A DNA stretch of 64,000 nt from positions 8,990,001 through 9,054,000 of the forward strand of contig OY540815.1 of NCBI GenBank assembly GCA_961205875.1. Reading direction: 5' to 3'. The stretch is from Sialis fuliginosa (Eukaryota; Arthropoda; Insecta; Megaloptera; Sialidae). The notes under the pieces are model-generated. The model was given only the letters and a program-made list of their open reading frames with translations. It was not told the origin of the DNA and did no database searches. Numbering within the stretch: the stretch's first letter is position 1; the number at the start of each line of letters is the position of its first letter. Positions 40,101-55,100 of the stretch are shown piece by piece. The position numbers and the translations under genes are program-made.

Positions 40101-43100
40101 ACGGAATTTGAACTTGAAGATCTAAAACATTTTTCGTATCTACCATATTTAAAGCTATCTTGTTTTTAACTTTACAAAATATGATTATTTAAATTCATAT
40201 GAAATAATAATAAAATGTATCCCTATTCCCCCTTGATAGGTTGACGGTTAAGTAGGTATAACTTTGCATTAATTAAGGTTAAAATAATTGTACAGTTTAA
40301 CTTAGCGTGGAGGGAATTTTTATCAAGTAAATATTTACAAGTGATATTTATAATATGACAATAGGCATGATGCCAGTAACAAAGTATCACTGAAATTATG
40401 GTTTTTAATTATGAAATAGATTAAAAAGATTCTAAAAAATGTATTTATTTTTATATTAAAAGCGAGGTTAATATGATTTTTGTTAAAATAAAAATACAAA
40501 ATACAGCAATCCGCCATGTTAGATAAAACACCAGTCAGAGTGGATGACGTCACGGCTAAGTAAACCTCATTTTTGTTTGATTAATATATGCACTGTTTAT
40601 AAATTATTTTGTAGTTTTAAATTATTAATTTGTTCAGTTTTGTGTTACCAAAACTAAAACCGAGAAACGTTAGCGATGGAACAAGGATTTATTATTGTTG
40701 ACAAGGAATCTTTACATAGGCGTGACGTCAGAAATGCGCCATGACACCTGCGAGCGTTTTGGCGTTAAATTCAAAATTAGTTTTAAAAGAGTCAATTTTT
40801 GTGACTAAACCTTTATTTTCTGCAGAAATAAGTATTTTTTTGGAAATAGGAGATACGTAAGATCATAAAATAGTTTTTAAAAATTAGGCATCATGCTTAT
40901 TGTACTCGACTTGTACTACTATGTGCCGTAAATGAAAAAAAAAACTGGGGGCCGTGTAACAAATGTTCACACAATTATTTTTTTAAATGAAATATACAAA
41001 ACGGTGACTTTAGCGTTGCTACACTGATAATGAACTTCCAAGGATAAACATCCAGAACAAAAAAAGATGTCTCGTTATTTATATAAGTTTTTCCATCGAA
41101 GTACACACGATTATTAAAAAATATCGATTTTTATAAATTTTGTATCACTTTGAACAAAAAATCGTGTTTTCGACGAAAAAAACGACCTCAAATTGTTTAT
41201 AAAAACCGTAATTGTTAACCAATCATAAAAATCGTGTGTACTTGTTTAAAGTTTGAAAACTGTTTTCATACATGCAAACGTCCACGTTAGTTCCGACTTT
41301 TTTTAGATTATGTCGGTTTGGCGGTTTCCGGCTGCTTATTTTGCGTCTGTTTTGGCTTGAGATCGGATTACGGTACCCCTTTACATTACCATATACTCAT
41401 TATCACTAATTTTTCACCACTTTCACCATCTAGGTTGTTTCATTAATTCAGAGACACTTTGGAAAGTGAGCTCTAAAAATTAAAAAAATTTCTTTTTGCT
41501 TATAATTCCTTTTGAATATCATTTTTAAGATGTTTATACATCATTTAAACCATTTAAAAAAATTAATTAATAAATTAAATGTAACCCCTTAAGAATAATT
41601 TATAATAATATAATTTTTTATTTAGTTTTCAATCTCAATTACAAAACAATAAAAATATGTTTGCATATTTTATAGGTTTATAGCGAGAATAATTGGGTAG
41701 GTAGTAGGAGTAGGTACTTCTATAAAATGCATTTTCGAAATTGATGATTTTATTTAGTATTTTAATATTATTGGAAATACATAAAATATTAATTTTAAAT
41801 TATTTGAAATATACGTAGTTACCACATAAATATTAGAAAAGATCAAATAATCAAAAACAATCACACATCTAACAGTAAATTTTCATCCATTAATCAATCA
41901 ACAATAAAAAAACAATTAACCCAACTATAAAAAAATACATTCAACAACGTGACCATTTCTTTTCGGACCAACAAAAATTTTCTACACATACACACAGAGA
42001 GAATGACCAACTGTCAAATGTCAGTATCTAACAGAACATATACATCTCAGTTGGCCGGCCAGTATAAAGCCGCCGCAGCCGTGGTCCATATGTGCGCCAA
42101 CAATCGACATACCTTATCACCGCGTGCGCTATCAAAGCCAGGACTAGCTTATTGTTGCAATTTGTATCGCAAACGATAATTCGGCGTAAGTCCGGTACAG
42201 ATCGGTTGACATTTCGTGTCACTAATAGAGGGATATTGTTGCATGTGATAAGCCATATTTGGCGGCTTGTTCTCTGCGTGGACGGACGGCCTGTGTATGT
42301 ATATATGTGTTTGTGTGTGTGTGTGTGAGTGTGTAGCAATGCCCCTCGCGAGGCATGAGTCATACCGCGAGCTTGTTCTTTCGCTTGGTCGCTGCCCGAT
42401 CCGCGAAGAGATGTTTTGTAAGTAGAAAGAGATCCCGGCTTTTGCAGACAGTGTTTTATATAGCATGTACCGTGCAAAGAAAGTTTTAGCTAATTTTTAT
42501 GTGTTTAGATTTTAGGTTGATTATTTATATTTAATACTTCCGAAATTTAAAATAAAATTGTACTATTTTTTTAGACTTAAAACTTTCATTTATTTTTTTA
42601 TAATAACATTTTTATATAAAACAAGATTAAGCTTGCAATATACAGTATTTTTGCGAAAAATTTCACGTAGTATCTCGAGGAAAAATTCACAGCTTGGAAA
42701 CTATTAATCATTTAGAAATGAAACCTGCTTTGTTAACTCTAATACGAAATATTTTTTTATCCGTTCAGTAAAAGTCGTCTATATACAAAAAAGTTGCGTC
42801 CGTTAATATTAATAAAAACTGATTTCACAAGCAAACAAAGTTACAAATTTTACCTCTTTATTATGCTAGTTTAGATTTCATTTTTGTGCAATTACATCTT
42901 CTATATCTATATATTATAAAAGGCAACGTCTCTCTGTCTGTCTGTATGTCCGTTACTGTGCTTATCACTCGAGAACCACTTATTCGATTTGTGTGTGTGT
43001 TTTTTTTAATTCATTGATATGTTCTTTGGCCAGTTTTTGATATATATTTTGTAACGTTAGGTAATATAAGGATAAAGCAGTGACGATAATAGTAAATCAA

Positions 43101-46100
43101 ATCGAAAAAAATTTTGCTGCCAGCGTGCTCTTTTGCAATACGCTGCCTAAACCGTTAAATATTGAACAATATAATGTAGTAAAGAATAAGATAAAAAAAT
43201 AATTCAACTATATTTTTCAAAAATCCTAAACAATAATTACGTAGTTTACGCGAGCTAGTCTCATATAAACTAGAATTTAATGTAAGATATATTTCATTGA
43301 AATCGATCTACGATATATCCTCTTAATGCTGGATTTTTATAAACCATTTTTTTTTTAAGTTTTGTAAAATTAAATTCAAGTAGGTACTGTGAATAATAAA
43401 AAGCTAAAATATTTTTTGTGTTTATATTGCATTATAAATAGATACAATTTCTACAAAATTTAAATATTTGATGTTATCTATAAAAATCATATACTAAAAA
43501 AATTCCCACCGAATCTTCGCTACTTTGCTCTGATACTAACTGAAGTGTTAATAAAACGTAAAATCAAGTAGACAACTTTCTCGAGTTATTTCGTGACAGC
43601 CTGTACATACTCTTTAACAAATAATATATACACACACTTAAGACGGCGCGCTTTGCCGTGTTACGCTCAAGTATATTTACCAATGGTTAGTTACCATAAA
43701 TTACATTGTGGGAATATTTTTCTGTTTGTACTTTTCTTTACATTTAATTTATTTCATCATAAGATGGAAAAACGAAGTTACTTATTGATAGTTTTATCGT
43801 TAGATTAAAGTTTTCTATATTTTTTTTAGGCACAATTAAATCCAGGGGTGATGGAAATGTTTGCATTTTATAAATATGATACTTTATCGAACTTTGAGTG
43901 AACTTTTCTTATCTCTTCGAAAGATGGTGAAAACTATTACATAAGCGAGAAGGGGGAGGGGGAGGTCCTAGAGTCCTTACCCGGGAAGAATTTACATAAA
44001 ATAATTATAAAGCTGTTATCAAGTCTTTTTTAGTGAATTTTCAAAATATTTTTTTAAAAGTATGTTAAACTTAATAATTTATGACAGTATTGATCTCATA
44101 GTTAATAAAAATCCTTTCAAATTATATCTTTTGAAACTATTTTTCATATAAATACAAATAAAATGCATTTTAGTTATCTTTCTTTTAATATTGATTTAAT
44201 TTTACCAGAAGGGATATTGTGTTTTTTATTTAAAAACTGCAATATCAAGAGGTTGAATTTGTAAAGGGTAAACTTGTCTTTAAAACAAATATTGTTGTTT
44301 AATTATTTTGCCTCTATAATAACAATTTAAAATAAAAAATAGTTTTGAACTCGTGAGTATAGCTCCCAATATTTAATTCGGTAATTTTTTTTTAGATTTT
44401 TTTATTAACCGTTGAATTTTACATTTTATAGATGACCAACATTTTCAAAAAACGACATTTTGAACGATTTTCACTCCTAAACTATTAATTTTAGGCAGGG
44501 GTGTGTTACCATACATTTAACAACCGGTTCGTTATATATATTAAAAAAACATACCTTACGTATAACTTTTAATGCCCTGTTGCAGTTTCCGAAAATAGCA
44601 ATCGAATATGCACTAATAAATATAACTAATAGTACATACTTTACTCACATTGCCTGTCGCTGATTGCACATCTGCAATGGCCGGGGATATAAGCACAAGT
44701 ACCGAAAAAAGTTTTAAAAATGGAACGAATACACTTTTAAAGCTCTTTTGAATTCTTAAATTTTTAGGAACACAAATTTAAAAACGATTGGTATGCAGAA
44801 CTGAGGAAAAGAGCAAAACACGGTATGTAGCGTATCTAGTAGAACCGAAACCAACAGATACCGCGTGAAAACGAAAACAAAAATGGTCTGAACTTTTATT
44901 CGTGGAATAATTTAACAACCGGCTCGCCGATTTTCAAAAAACTTAACCGGCTCGCACAAGCCGCTTCCAGTACACCCCTGGTTTTAGGTATATTCCAGAA
45001 GTACCCATCTGAATTTTTTCATACATCGATTTCGATTTAAGCATAAACAGCACTCAATTTTCTTGTATTTCACGGGGCCTACAGTCTTTTATAATTTTTA
45101 TATATTTTTTAAGAGCATCTTTTGTTTCTATCTAACCCAAATATTACTGAACCAAAATAGACATATTAATTTGCGCCAAATAACATTTTGCGTGGCTATA
45201 TATAATTAATACTTACATCTAAACGAAACAGTATCTAAAAGACTACATACATAATAATGTTTAGACTGGAACCATATGTGTTTATTTATAATAGAGCCAT
45301 TGTCAATATCATTGTTACATTCGGGTCGGAAGCCTGTAGGCAAAATCTTGAAAACGCAAAGGCGGTGTGGCGTAGGCGGCTGCTCATGGCTTACTGTGAT
45401 GTAGGGCCGACAAGGTTTTAAAAACATGTTGTAATTTGAACTGTTATTAAGATATCTCACAGATAAAACGAATTTTATGTTTTACTAACCTGTTCTTTTA
45501 ATTATAGTTTTATTTAGTTGAATCTAATACGGCTTTTATAGACATTTATTAGTTTTAAATTCAATATGAGTTTAAAATATAACGTCGAGTTATATTTTTA
45601 AATTTACTACACTATAGTTTATAATTATTTTTGGGTAGATGGTCATTGCTTTATGTCCACATTAAGACTAATTTTGTGGTATCTATTTATGGAAAACCAC
45701 TAATAAGATTTTATTTCATTGCGATTAAAAAAAGGAGATCAAAATAAAAATCATACACGCATTAAAAAGTTTTCTTAAAGCAAGAGAACAGAGAATTTAT
45801 TGTTTTCGTCCGACAATATTGCTTTAAAGAGAAACAATAATACAGTTGGATTAAGATTATATTCATATGTTAAGATAATATTGTTTTCGTTATCTATTAA
45901 TTTATAAAAACGTTGGTGCGTATATATGTGCTCTCATCAGGCCTAAACCACTGAACATATCCAAGCTATATTCATACCATATGTTCGTTTAGTGCTTCGT
46001 TGGGTTTATATTTTTTTGGACCCGGTGGGTGACGCTGAGGTCGAGAATATGTGTCTTTATTGTCCGATTTGTCTCATATTCAGAATATATGTTAGTTAGG

Positions 46101-49100
46101 TTGAAGCCGGAAATATTTACAAAAATGTGTATTTATGGTCTGATTTGGCTCATATTCAGAATATGTGTTAATTACGTAGAAAGAAATATTTTACAAAAAA
46201 TGTACCCAGTTAGTAGCGCTGAGTCGAGATATTTACGAAAATGTGTATTTATGGTCTGATTTTTAGGGTAGAACGTTTTCCGGGTCAGCTAAAACAACAA
46301 TTACAACCCTCGATACGAGACAGGAGATGAAATATTAACTTCCGTGCGAAGCCGGGGCGGACCCTCTAAAGAGCTAACAAAAATGTAGTTTATATAATAG
46401 GAAGACCAAAAAGATATTAACGAAAAATAATAAAAATAATAAATTCCAAATTAGATAATTATTATTATCTCATAATAACTTTTAGTAAAAATTACGGTAT
46501 TTTACTTTATATAAAAAACTTATTCGAATCCCTTAAAAATAAAAAAATCAATGCGATTTAAATAGATCCAAAAAATATAATAAATACGACTCTGGCTTAT
46601 ATAAATTATTATTAACAATGACGTGATTGTATATACTGTTTGCAACACTACCCCCGCTGAGTGACTGGTAGTATAAAGCGTGCGTTTACATCTGCAATTG
46701 CCAATAATATTATTATTAATATTGCTGAGAGATTTAGATGCGTCAGCAGCAACCGTGTGCATTAACTGTAAACTCTCGGTGTAGCAGTGAAGAATATTCA
46801 AGTGCGCGAGGAAGTGAAATTAAAAATATATATATGTACATGTAATAATAATTACTTTCTTTGAAAGGATGAGAGAGGTTAATATATGTTATTTTAAATA
46901 AAATCGATTTGAGAGGTAAATATGATGTAGTTAAATTTTTAATTTCAATAATATTTCGTGGTATTACATACACATTAAATTAAATGAAAAAGTAGTTTAC
47001 TACTATCACGAAAATAAAAAAAAGTTGTGTGTGCCTCACCCACATAATCGCACGGTTGAAGTAAAACTTATTTTGTTTTCATTAACTATGCGAATTAAAT
47101 AAATAAAGTAATCGATTATTAAATTAATAATCAAACGTATTATTTTATAACAAAAACACTAATGTAAACTGATTGTATGCATTAATCCATCTTTTTCATA
47201 TGCATTTCATCTCTTTCTCCCTCTCTCACTCACGCATAACCGATCTAAAGTGACTTGTACGCATGAGCTATTCATCCATCTTTCTCTTATACACCTACTC
47301 ACGCATATGGACACTCTCCTTAGTGTTTCATCTTTAAAACGTGTCGGTTTTTAAAATCTATCTAGGTTAGGTTAGGTTAGGGTTAGGCAGTACCCCGGGG
47401 CCTCCGACTATAGAGTGCCCTCGCGGTAGCGTAAAAATTGGGGTAAGCAAAAGCAAAAAAATATGCAAAATATATAAAAATTGAAGACCTTTTCTATTTG
47501 TTCTTAACTTGAAAATGTTTACAACTATTACAAATTTTAATTAATACATTTTTTTTTGATTGTAAACAAATTTTACACTTATTATTAGAAGAATAAATAA
47601 GTTATTAGAATTATATAGTATTATTAGTATAATTATAAAATTGCATAAACTGGGGGGCCCTCGGACACTTCTTTCCCCGGGGCCTTCTAGCCTCTAGTTA
47701 CGGCCCTGCTCAAAGAAGTTATTTAAATCTAATTTAAATCGAGTCAACTCTATTTAGAAGTCAAAATCAATTGTCTCCAAAAGTCAAAAAAATCGATATT
47801 TTAGTCATTGTGTAATTTCACAACTGTTTAAAATTTTGGTAACTTTTGTACTTGCACCTATCAAAGAAAACATATGACTATCAATACATTATTATTTGTA
47901 TATTTTTTATGCATTTATACATACATTATAATTTTCTACAACATAAATTGTCGTCTGTTGCTAGGCCTTTTTGTGGTACGAAAAATTGTTAGAACTTTAA
48001 ACAGTTAGTTACACTCAAATGAACATAGGAACAATATCTAATTCTAAGTAACTATTTTTTCTGAAACCGAGCATAACTCTATTTGTTTCATATAACATAT
48101 ATCACATTTTAAACACGACCTTCTAATCGAAGTAAAATATACATACATCCATGTTTTAATTTCGTAACTATTTATTTATGAATCATACGATACAAAAAAA
48201 AAATACCTTAACAACAGTCACTTAATTGTATTTTATAAATCATGTGGAGGGATAAGAGGGGTTAATATCTGAATCACCCACGCATAAAAAAATTCACCAA
48301 AAATGGATCACGTGCGCACATTATTAACTAAATGACGTGCTAAAATATTTTAACAATTAACAGTACCTACATTCATTATAATCTTTGAAAACACCAAATT
48401 AATATTCCCTACTGTGTTGTATTACTAATGCAAGCTTTATAATAATAGTTATAATGCATCAAACGGAACGTGATATACACATAGACAATGAATGAATGCT
48501 TAAACGCCTTCCGGCCATCGACAAGCCATTTACAATGCTTCCGGTAAAGAAAAATACTTTTCAGTACTTGTTAATTATTTTGATCGTTCATTTTATACTT
48601 GCATAAGATGTTACCGGAAAAATTAATAATATTTCAGACACATTATATTTATTCAAGTCATCGCCTGAATACATCCCTTCTTGGTTGGTTAAATACAAAT
48701 TTAATTTTTTTTATTATCTAATTTACTATTAGATATCACATATTACTTCCATGTCCCGAAGAAAATGGAAGTATTGTAATACCATCGAAAAATCGAGTAG
48801 ATTCTAATTGTAGTACCTTCAAAACGTAAAGAAAAGTTAATTTGTGCGTGTGTCTGGATGTAGAATTTTCTTTCGTTCACGATAACTACTGTAAATGCGC
48901 CGATTTAAATTATTTTTGGGGAAAATGTTTGTCTCGGTGAGTACTCCAGACCTATTAATTGATTTTGATTCTAATCGGATTAGGGGTTTTGGAAATATTC
49001 GAAATTTTGTAACTATTATCGTCTAAAAAGTGAACGTTGCGAGTATTATCTCACTAACTTTGATAAAACTTGGTACATTTAAGTTCAATTGTGCCTAATG

Positions 49101-52100
49101 GATAATTATTTTTTGTACGTGCCGAAACAGCTATTGATGGGGGTGAAAACCACTCTCAAAATTTGAATTTTAAATACTAATTAATACGTCAGTAATCCAT
49201 GTTGCCTTGGAAACAAATGCAAAAACAACTGTTTTATTTCTGATAAATCCCATTGAAATTTTTCATATACATATTAAAAATTACTTAAAAGGATATTAAA
49301 GAACATGGAAGTCATGTATGGTTCTCCATACCGATATTTAATTTTATTATCAAAATTGATCTAATAACTAAATTTTATTTATTACAATTAAAGTATCAAG
49401 TTCAAAATAAGAGAATTAATTAATGGCTATTATTATTACTAATTAAATAAATAAATATGTTCATATGCCCTGACAATATAATATTTTATTTAGATATGCA
49501 TGGAGGCTTTGTTTGTATACAGTATATGTATATTTAATTACCTATGATGTTAAGACAAATACATCATAATAAATTATTTAATTGAATACATTATTATCAT
49601 TATGAAACTATAAATAATATTAAATTAATTTTTCTTCCAGGTTGTGCGAGGTGAATTTTATACTTGAAAAAAATTGATCATTGGTAAGTAATACATACGT
49701 AAGTATCTATACATAGAATTTTTATATATTTTTACAGACGTCGTTTATGTATACATAATAAGTTATTTATTAGTAAAAAAATATGAGTATAAAATAGTAT
49801 TAGGTAATTTTTAAATAATTATTATTATTTTTCAAAAAAATGTTAATTTCTAAGTAATTTTATTCAATAATAATTAAAAATAATTCATTATGGATATTAT
49901 AATTTTCTAAAAATATTTTATTAGTATCATATTTTGTATAAAAATAATATTTTTTTAATTTTCTTTCATCCAAAAATTCTATTTTTTTGTTAGTCGTATG
50001 GACTTTTTCATAAAAATGTTTAAATGCAATTTTCTAATCTAGAAACAAAATAGAATTACTGTGATTTGAAGTTAAATACTTCTACGTGTGTTATATTTCG
50101 AAGATAAAGAAAGAATATTATAATTTTATAAAACTAATAAATAAAATGCGAAAATAAAATACTTATTTGATCAAAATGAAGTTATATTTTAAATTAACTA
50201 CTACTAAATAGAAGCATTTTTATTCAATTTAAATTGAAATAAAAAATAAATTAGAGCTTCAGATTTATACTTTCAGAAAGAAAAAGAATTATTTGCTAAT
50301 AAATCGAAATTATTTTTTGTTATTTTTATAAAATAATAAACCATGTTTTTTTTCATATTTCTTATGCATACTTGATCGTTTTGGCTCCTGAACGAGTCGT
50401 TAATAATAACGATACAAAAATAAAGTGCAAATTGAATACAGGTGAGATAACTAGTGCAATAAGAGATCTGTCTAAACCACATTCCGCGTGTATCTTTTTT
50501 TTAAGTCTAGTAGCTAGTGCTATATTTTTCAATTTCACGCTATAAAAAATTGGATTTAGATTAATGCACTCAAGATGAATATTATTTTAAGACGGTAGCA
50601 AAAAAATGAAAAAAATCTAATTGGTTATAATACTTTTAACATTTGATCATGTAATATCATAGCACGATTTTTAATATTCAATGAATTTAATAATAAGGTT
50701 ATATTTTGAATTTAATTTAATTAAACTACATTTTATATAAATTCTATATAATTCTGTATTTTAACATAACTTACAATACAGTTAAGGTACTGGCCCCAGT
50801 ACCTGAACATTACCCTAGTGTTGAACATTTTAAAATAAAATATACTGAATTAGAAATATTTTTTGATATTTGATTATTGCCATTACTGAATATTAATAAT
50901 AATTTATTTAAAAACAGTGGACAAATAATTATCGCGATTCGGCACACTATCAAGAAAAATGTATTTTCTTATGCAAATCCTTTATATTGTTTTAAATTTT
51001 ACGACGTATGTGTAGTAGTACTAATTATTTTGAAACCTTTAACAAGTGTTTATCACTGGGTGTGCATTTTACGTTGTTCATTATTAGAGAAAAAACATAT
51101 ACAAAATAAAAGGCTATAATTAAAAAAAAAAAACTATATTTGTGAATTTTGGTAATTAATTACAAAATACATAGTAGCCCATCAATCTCAAAAGCAATAT
51201 ATTTTGCTCTTAAAGCGTTCAATACTGGTGCCAGTACCTTATATTTAAAAAAAAAGTTTTATATTTATACACAACTTTGTGTTAGAAGTCAATATAAAAA
51301 TCAAATAACTCAAGTAGCATTTTTTTACAGAATATTTTTACATATCCGTTTATTTAAGCGCCATCGTTTTTTAAAACATGTTTAAGTATGTTTGTAAAGA
51401 ATCTTGATTTAAAATTAATTTTACTAAATATACATACATCTTCGTTTAATTTTTAATTCTTTCTTGCTAATTACATATTTATTCAGTATTGGTGTTTAAC
51501 ATAGTAGTTTAATTTATCATTTATTTTCAGAAATAAAAATAAAAATATTTATATCTTGTTTTAATTTTTATTTTATCCTTTATTTTTTTTAGTCACAATT
51601 CGGATCAAAGTAAGGTAAGTTGATTTTATTGTTAATATTTTTAAACAAATTAATATTCATTTGTGTAAATTATAAAAAGAAGAGATAGTTCATATACTAC
51701 GTTAATTTTTTTTAAATAGAATGAATCTTTAATTCTCTTAGAATGGCTAGAAGTGACCTAGAAAATATCATTATTTGGTTAAGTATTTTTTAATTAGTGA
51801 AACTTTTTTAATAATAAAAGCATTTTGGAAATTCCATATTGTATTTTATTAATTAATTAATAAAAAAATAATTAAAGACATTCATAAATAGAGAGAAACA
51901 AAAAATAAAAATTTAATTATTTATTTTTTATTCAAAAAAGGTATATTTTTAATTAATATAAGTCATTCTAGGTTGAAAAATGCAGTTGTAAATTGATGTA
52001 ATTTTTAAATGACTGTTATAACCTATTTAAAAAAAATTGGTATACTAAAATAGTTAGAAGGTTTATGAAAATAATAAGGTAAGTATTTTACGATAAGGTA

Positions 52101-55100
52101 AGTAATAGTTTTTTATTTATTTTAACAACGAAATCAAAACAACAATTTTTGATTAATTACATTTTTGATAAATATGCAATGTTGGTAGATATAGTACAAA
52201 TGAAAATACCTTTAAACATGAAAAAAAAATTTAACCACGTATTTAACGAGAAAATTGTACCTATATAAATAATCTTTATTGTAAAAATAAATATAAATAA
52301 AATATTCTCTTAAAAAGATGTATACCCCTTACAGAATTCATCACGATGAATATAAGTAATATAAATGTATTTTTGTATTTACGGAATATAATAAAAATAT
52401 ATGAAATTATATATTTTTAGGGTTCCACAGAAAACTTTATAAATTTTATAACGATTAAAATGAAATTTAGTCAAATTTTATTTTCGCTTATCCAATTAAG
52501 TGGAAATGTCTTTAGATAGGTCTCCTAAAATGCAACAAAAAATGTCAAATGACCATTTGATTTTAATCCTTCAGTTACGATATATTTGCGTTCAAAGTCG
52601 TTATCAGAGTGTCCCCTCCCTATATTTTCTAAACTATCGATGTAAAAAATCTGAAAAAATTCCAGAATGTAACTTTTAATTAGTACTTTCACTAAAAATT
52701 ATAACAAACACTGTCAAAAAAATTTTGGACCCCTCTCCCATAGACTGAAAAGTGTACTCATATATTTTTTTACACTTACCACATTTAGTGGGGTGTTTTC
52801 TTAAAATGCAACAAAAAATGTCAAATGACTTTTTGATTTTAATCCACAATATATTTGCTTCTCAATGTGGTTGTCAGAAAAAAATAGTTTTTAATTAGTA
52901 CTTTCAATGAAAATTATAGAAAAAATAGTTTATGAAATATTTTGGAATAACTTTTTTTATAAATCGTAATGCCCAACACGCACTTGGCAGTTTTATTTTG
53001 TTTTAATGTAAACTTTTTAAATAATTTTTTTCTCCCGAGTTATCTTATCAAAATCCAGGTACTTAATTATACAAATATCATCCACTCATTTATAAACCGC
53101 ACAAAAAATCGGTTCAACAAACTCGTCCAATTGTGTTAGAAACGCGAGTCTCCCAAGAAGTATATACTTTAAACAGATGTTAAAATAACTCAATATATAT
53201 CACTGTCTTAAAATAGTACTTTTACCGCATACGTATTATACCAAACAGAAAATGGATGAAACAAAATATATTTAAGGTATGTTTATTTTGAACGGAATGT
53301 TTCAATACTCAAACGAGAGGCCCGGAATTGGAAAAACTATCTTAAGAAAACAGTCATTATACTGACATCATGTATACCTTTTACACATGTTGGAATTTTA
53401 ATTTTTATTAATTGCATTTGTATTACATGAATTGTCATATTTATTATTGTTATTAAAGTAATAAATAAATCTTTTTAATTATAACAATTAAAAATAAACT
53501 GTTATATCAAAAGAATATAAATTAGAGATAATTATATTCTCTACAACTTTTATTTAATATATATTTACTACCTGGATCTTGGCTTCTGGGTGTAAGCCGC
53601 ATCGATTTGGTCGTGTTATCGGCCAACGTTTCGTCACACATTGACGCGGCTTACACCCAGAAGCCATGATCCATATCAAGATCACCGCGGAAGTCTCAAA
53701 ACTTGTATATTTACTACCTGTTTTAAAAATATCATTTTTTTAGAAAAATTAATAAAATAAAACTTACTTTATTATTTTAATTTGAATAGTTCAAAAAAAG
53801 ATAACAGTAATTATTCATTTCCGATTTAATGATGTTTTTCAAAAATAGAAGATGCACAACTATTGTACACATAAACTTAAAAAATGCTAATTGTAAGTTT
53901 CTCCGTTTTGGTTATTGAGTGTTCGCAGACAGACAGACACACAGACGTTATTGAGATAATAGTCGATCATCAAAACGTATAATTCTTTAGTTAATCATAT
54001 AATATTTTATTATACAGTACATTTAGGTATGTATAAAAATTTTAAAATCATAATTGAAATTTTTTTTTTTCGAAACGAATAAAAATGTAGGTACATATCA
54101 GAATAATTTAAATTAAAGAAATTGAATGTTTCCTGTATGAAAGTATTTAGTTGGATCAAAAAATAATTTATTGATCAAATGCATACTACTCCAAAATTTC
54201 TTTTAAATTTTGTTCAGACGAACAAAAAATATCGTTCACTTACATAAGTTTTCGATGACCAAAAAAGGTCACTCGAACATATCGGCCCTGATTTTTCACT
54301 ATTATACCGGTTAACAACAAACTTATTTCTGTTAGTTAATACTAAACCGTCAAATCGATTTCATAAAAAAATTACAGTTCAATTAATTCGTTTTATAAGT
54401 CCTCGTTGCGAAAACGGTAAGTATACTATTATTTTTCTTATTTACATAATTGTTTTTTCATTCGTAAATAAACATACGCGCTTACAAAACTTCATTGTAA
54501 TAAAATTTCCGGCGAATAGATTTTCTAAATAATTTTTATTTATATATAAACTTAATAAAATAGCGCAGAAGAATATATTTAAAAATAATACTTCTATTTG
54601 ATTTTGAAGTCAAATAGACTTTTTCTGATAAATATATAGTTTTATCAGTTTTGTAGAGTAAATATTAATATCATTTTAAATATTTTATATTTGTTTAAAA
54701 TTAGCTATCGATAACAAGTAAATTTCATAATATAAACGATATTTCTTATAAAAATATTTTAATAAATATTATTTGAATTAAAATAAAATAGATAAATTTC
54801 ACTTATCACTTGTATTTTAAATAAAAGGTGTCGTAATTTGTGGGATAATGTGGGAATATTATAACCTGTATATAAAAACAATATATTTATTAGTTATATT
54901 CATTGAATTATATTATCGTATAAAATTTCTTCAGCATTCTTATATCAACAATAATTTGTACAAAGGAATATTTTGCTTGATTTACCTAAAACTTTACACT
55001 AAATATTTACATCAGCTTATAGAAAAAAATATATATAAAAAATTATAACATTAGTTCATATTCGAATTGTCAATATTTTATATATCAACAAATCAATAAT

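Noticed and set aside
42028..42477. Protein-coding gene in the 42 kb island (149-codon minus-strand frame)
   Set aside because: The frame crosses a TG/CA microsatellite, overlaps several frames on both strands and shows no family; a regulatory island is more plausible.
46029..46259. 76-codon repetitive protein at 46 kb
   Set aside because: The frame merely reads through diverged direct repeats in AT-rich DNA and lacks any other gene sign.
53575..53705. Hammerhead ribozyme (GACGAAAC resembles the conserved GAAA side)
   Set aside because: The CUGANGA half of the catalytic core was not found at the proper place, so there is no support beyond a short string.
54259..54268. CCAAAAAAGG as a functional CArG box
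   Set aside because: It is in extremely AT-rich sequence where such matches are expected by chance, and has no island around it.
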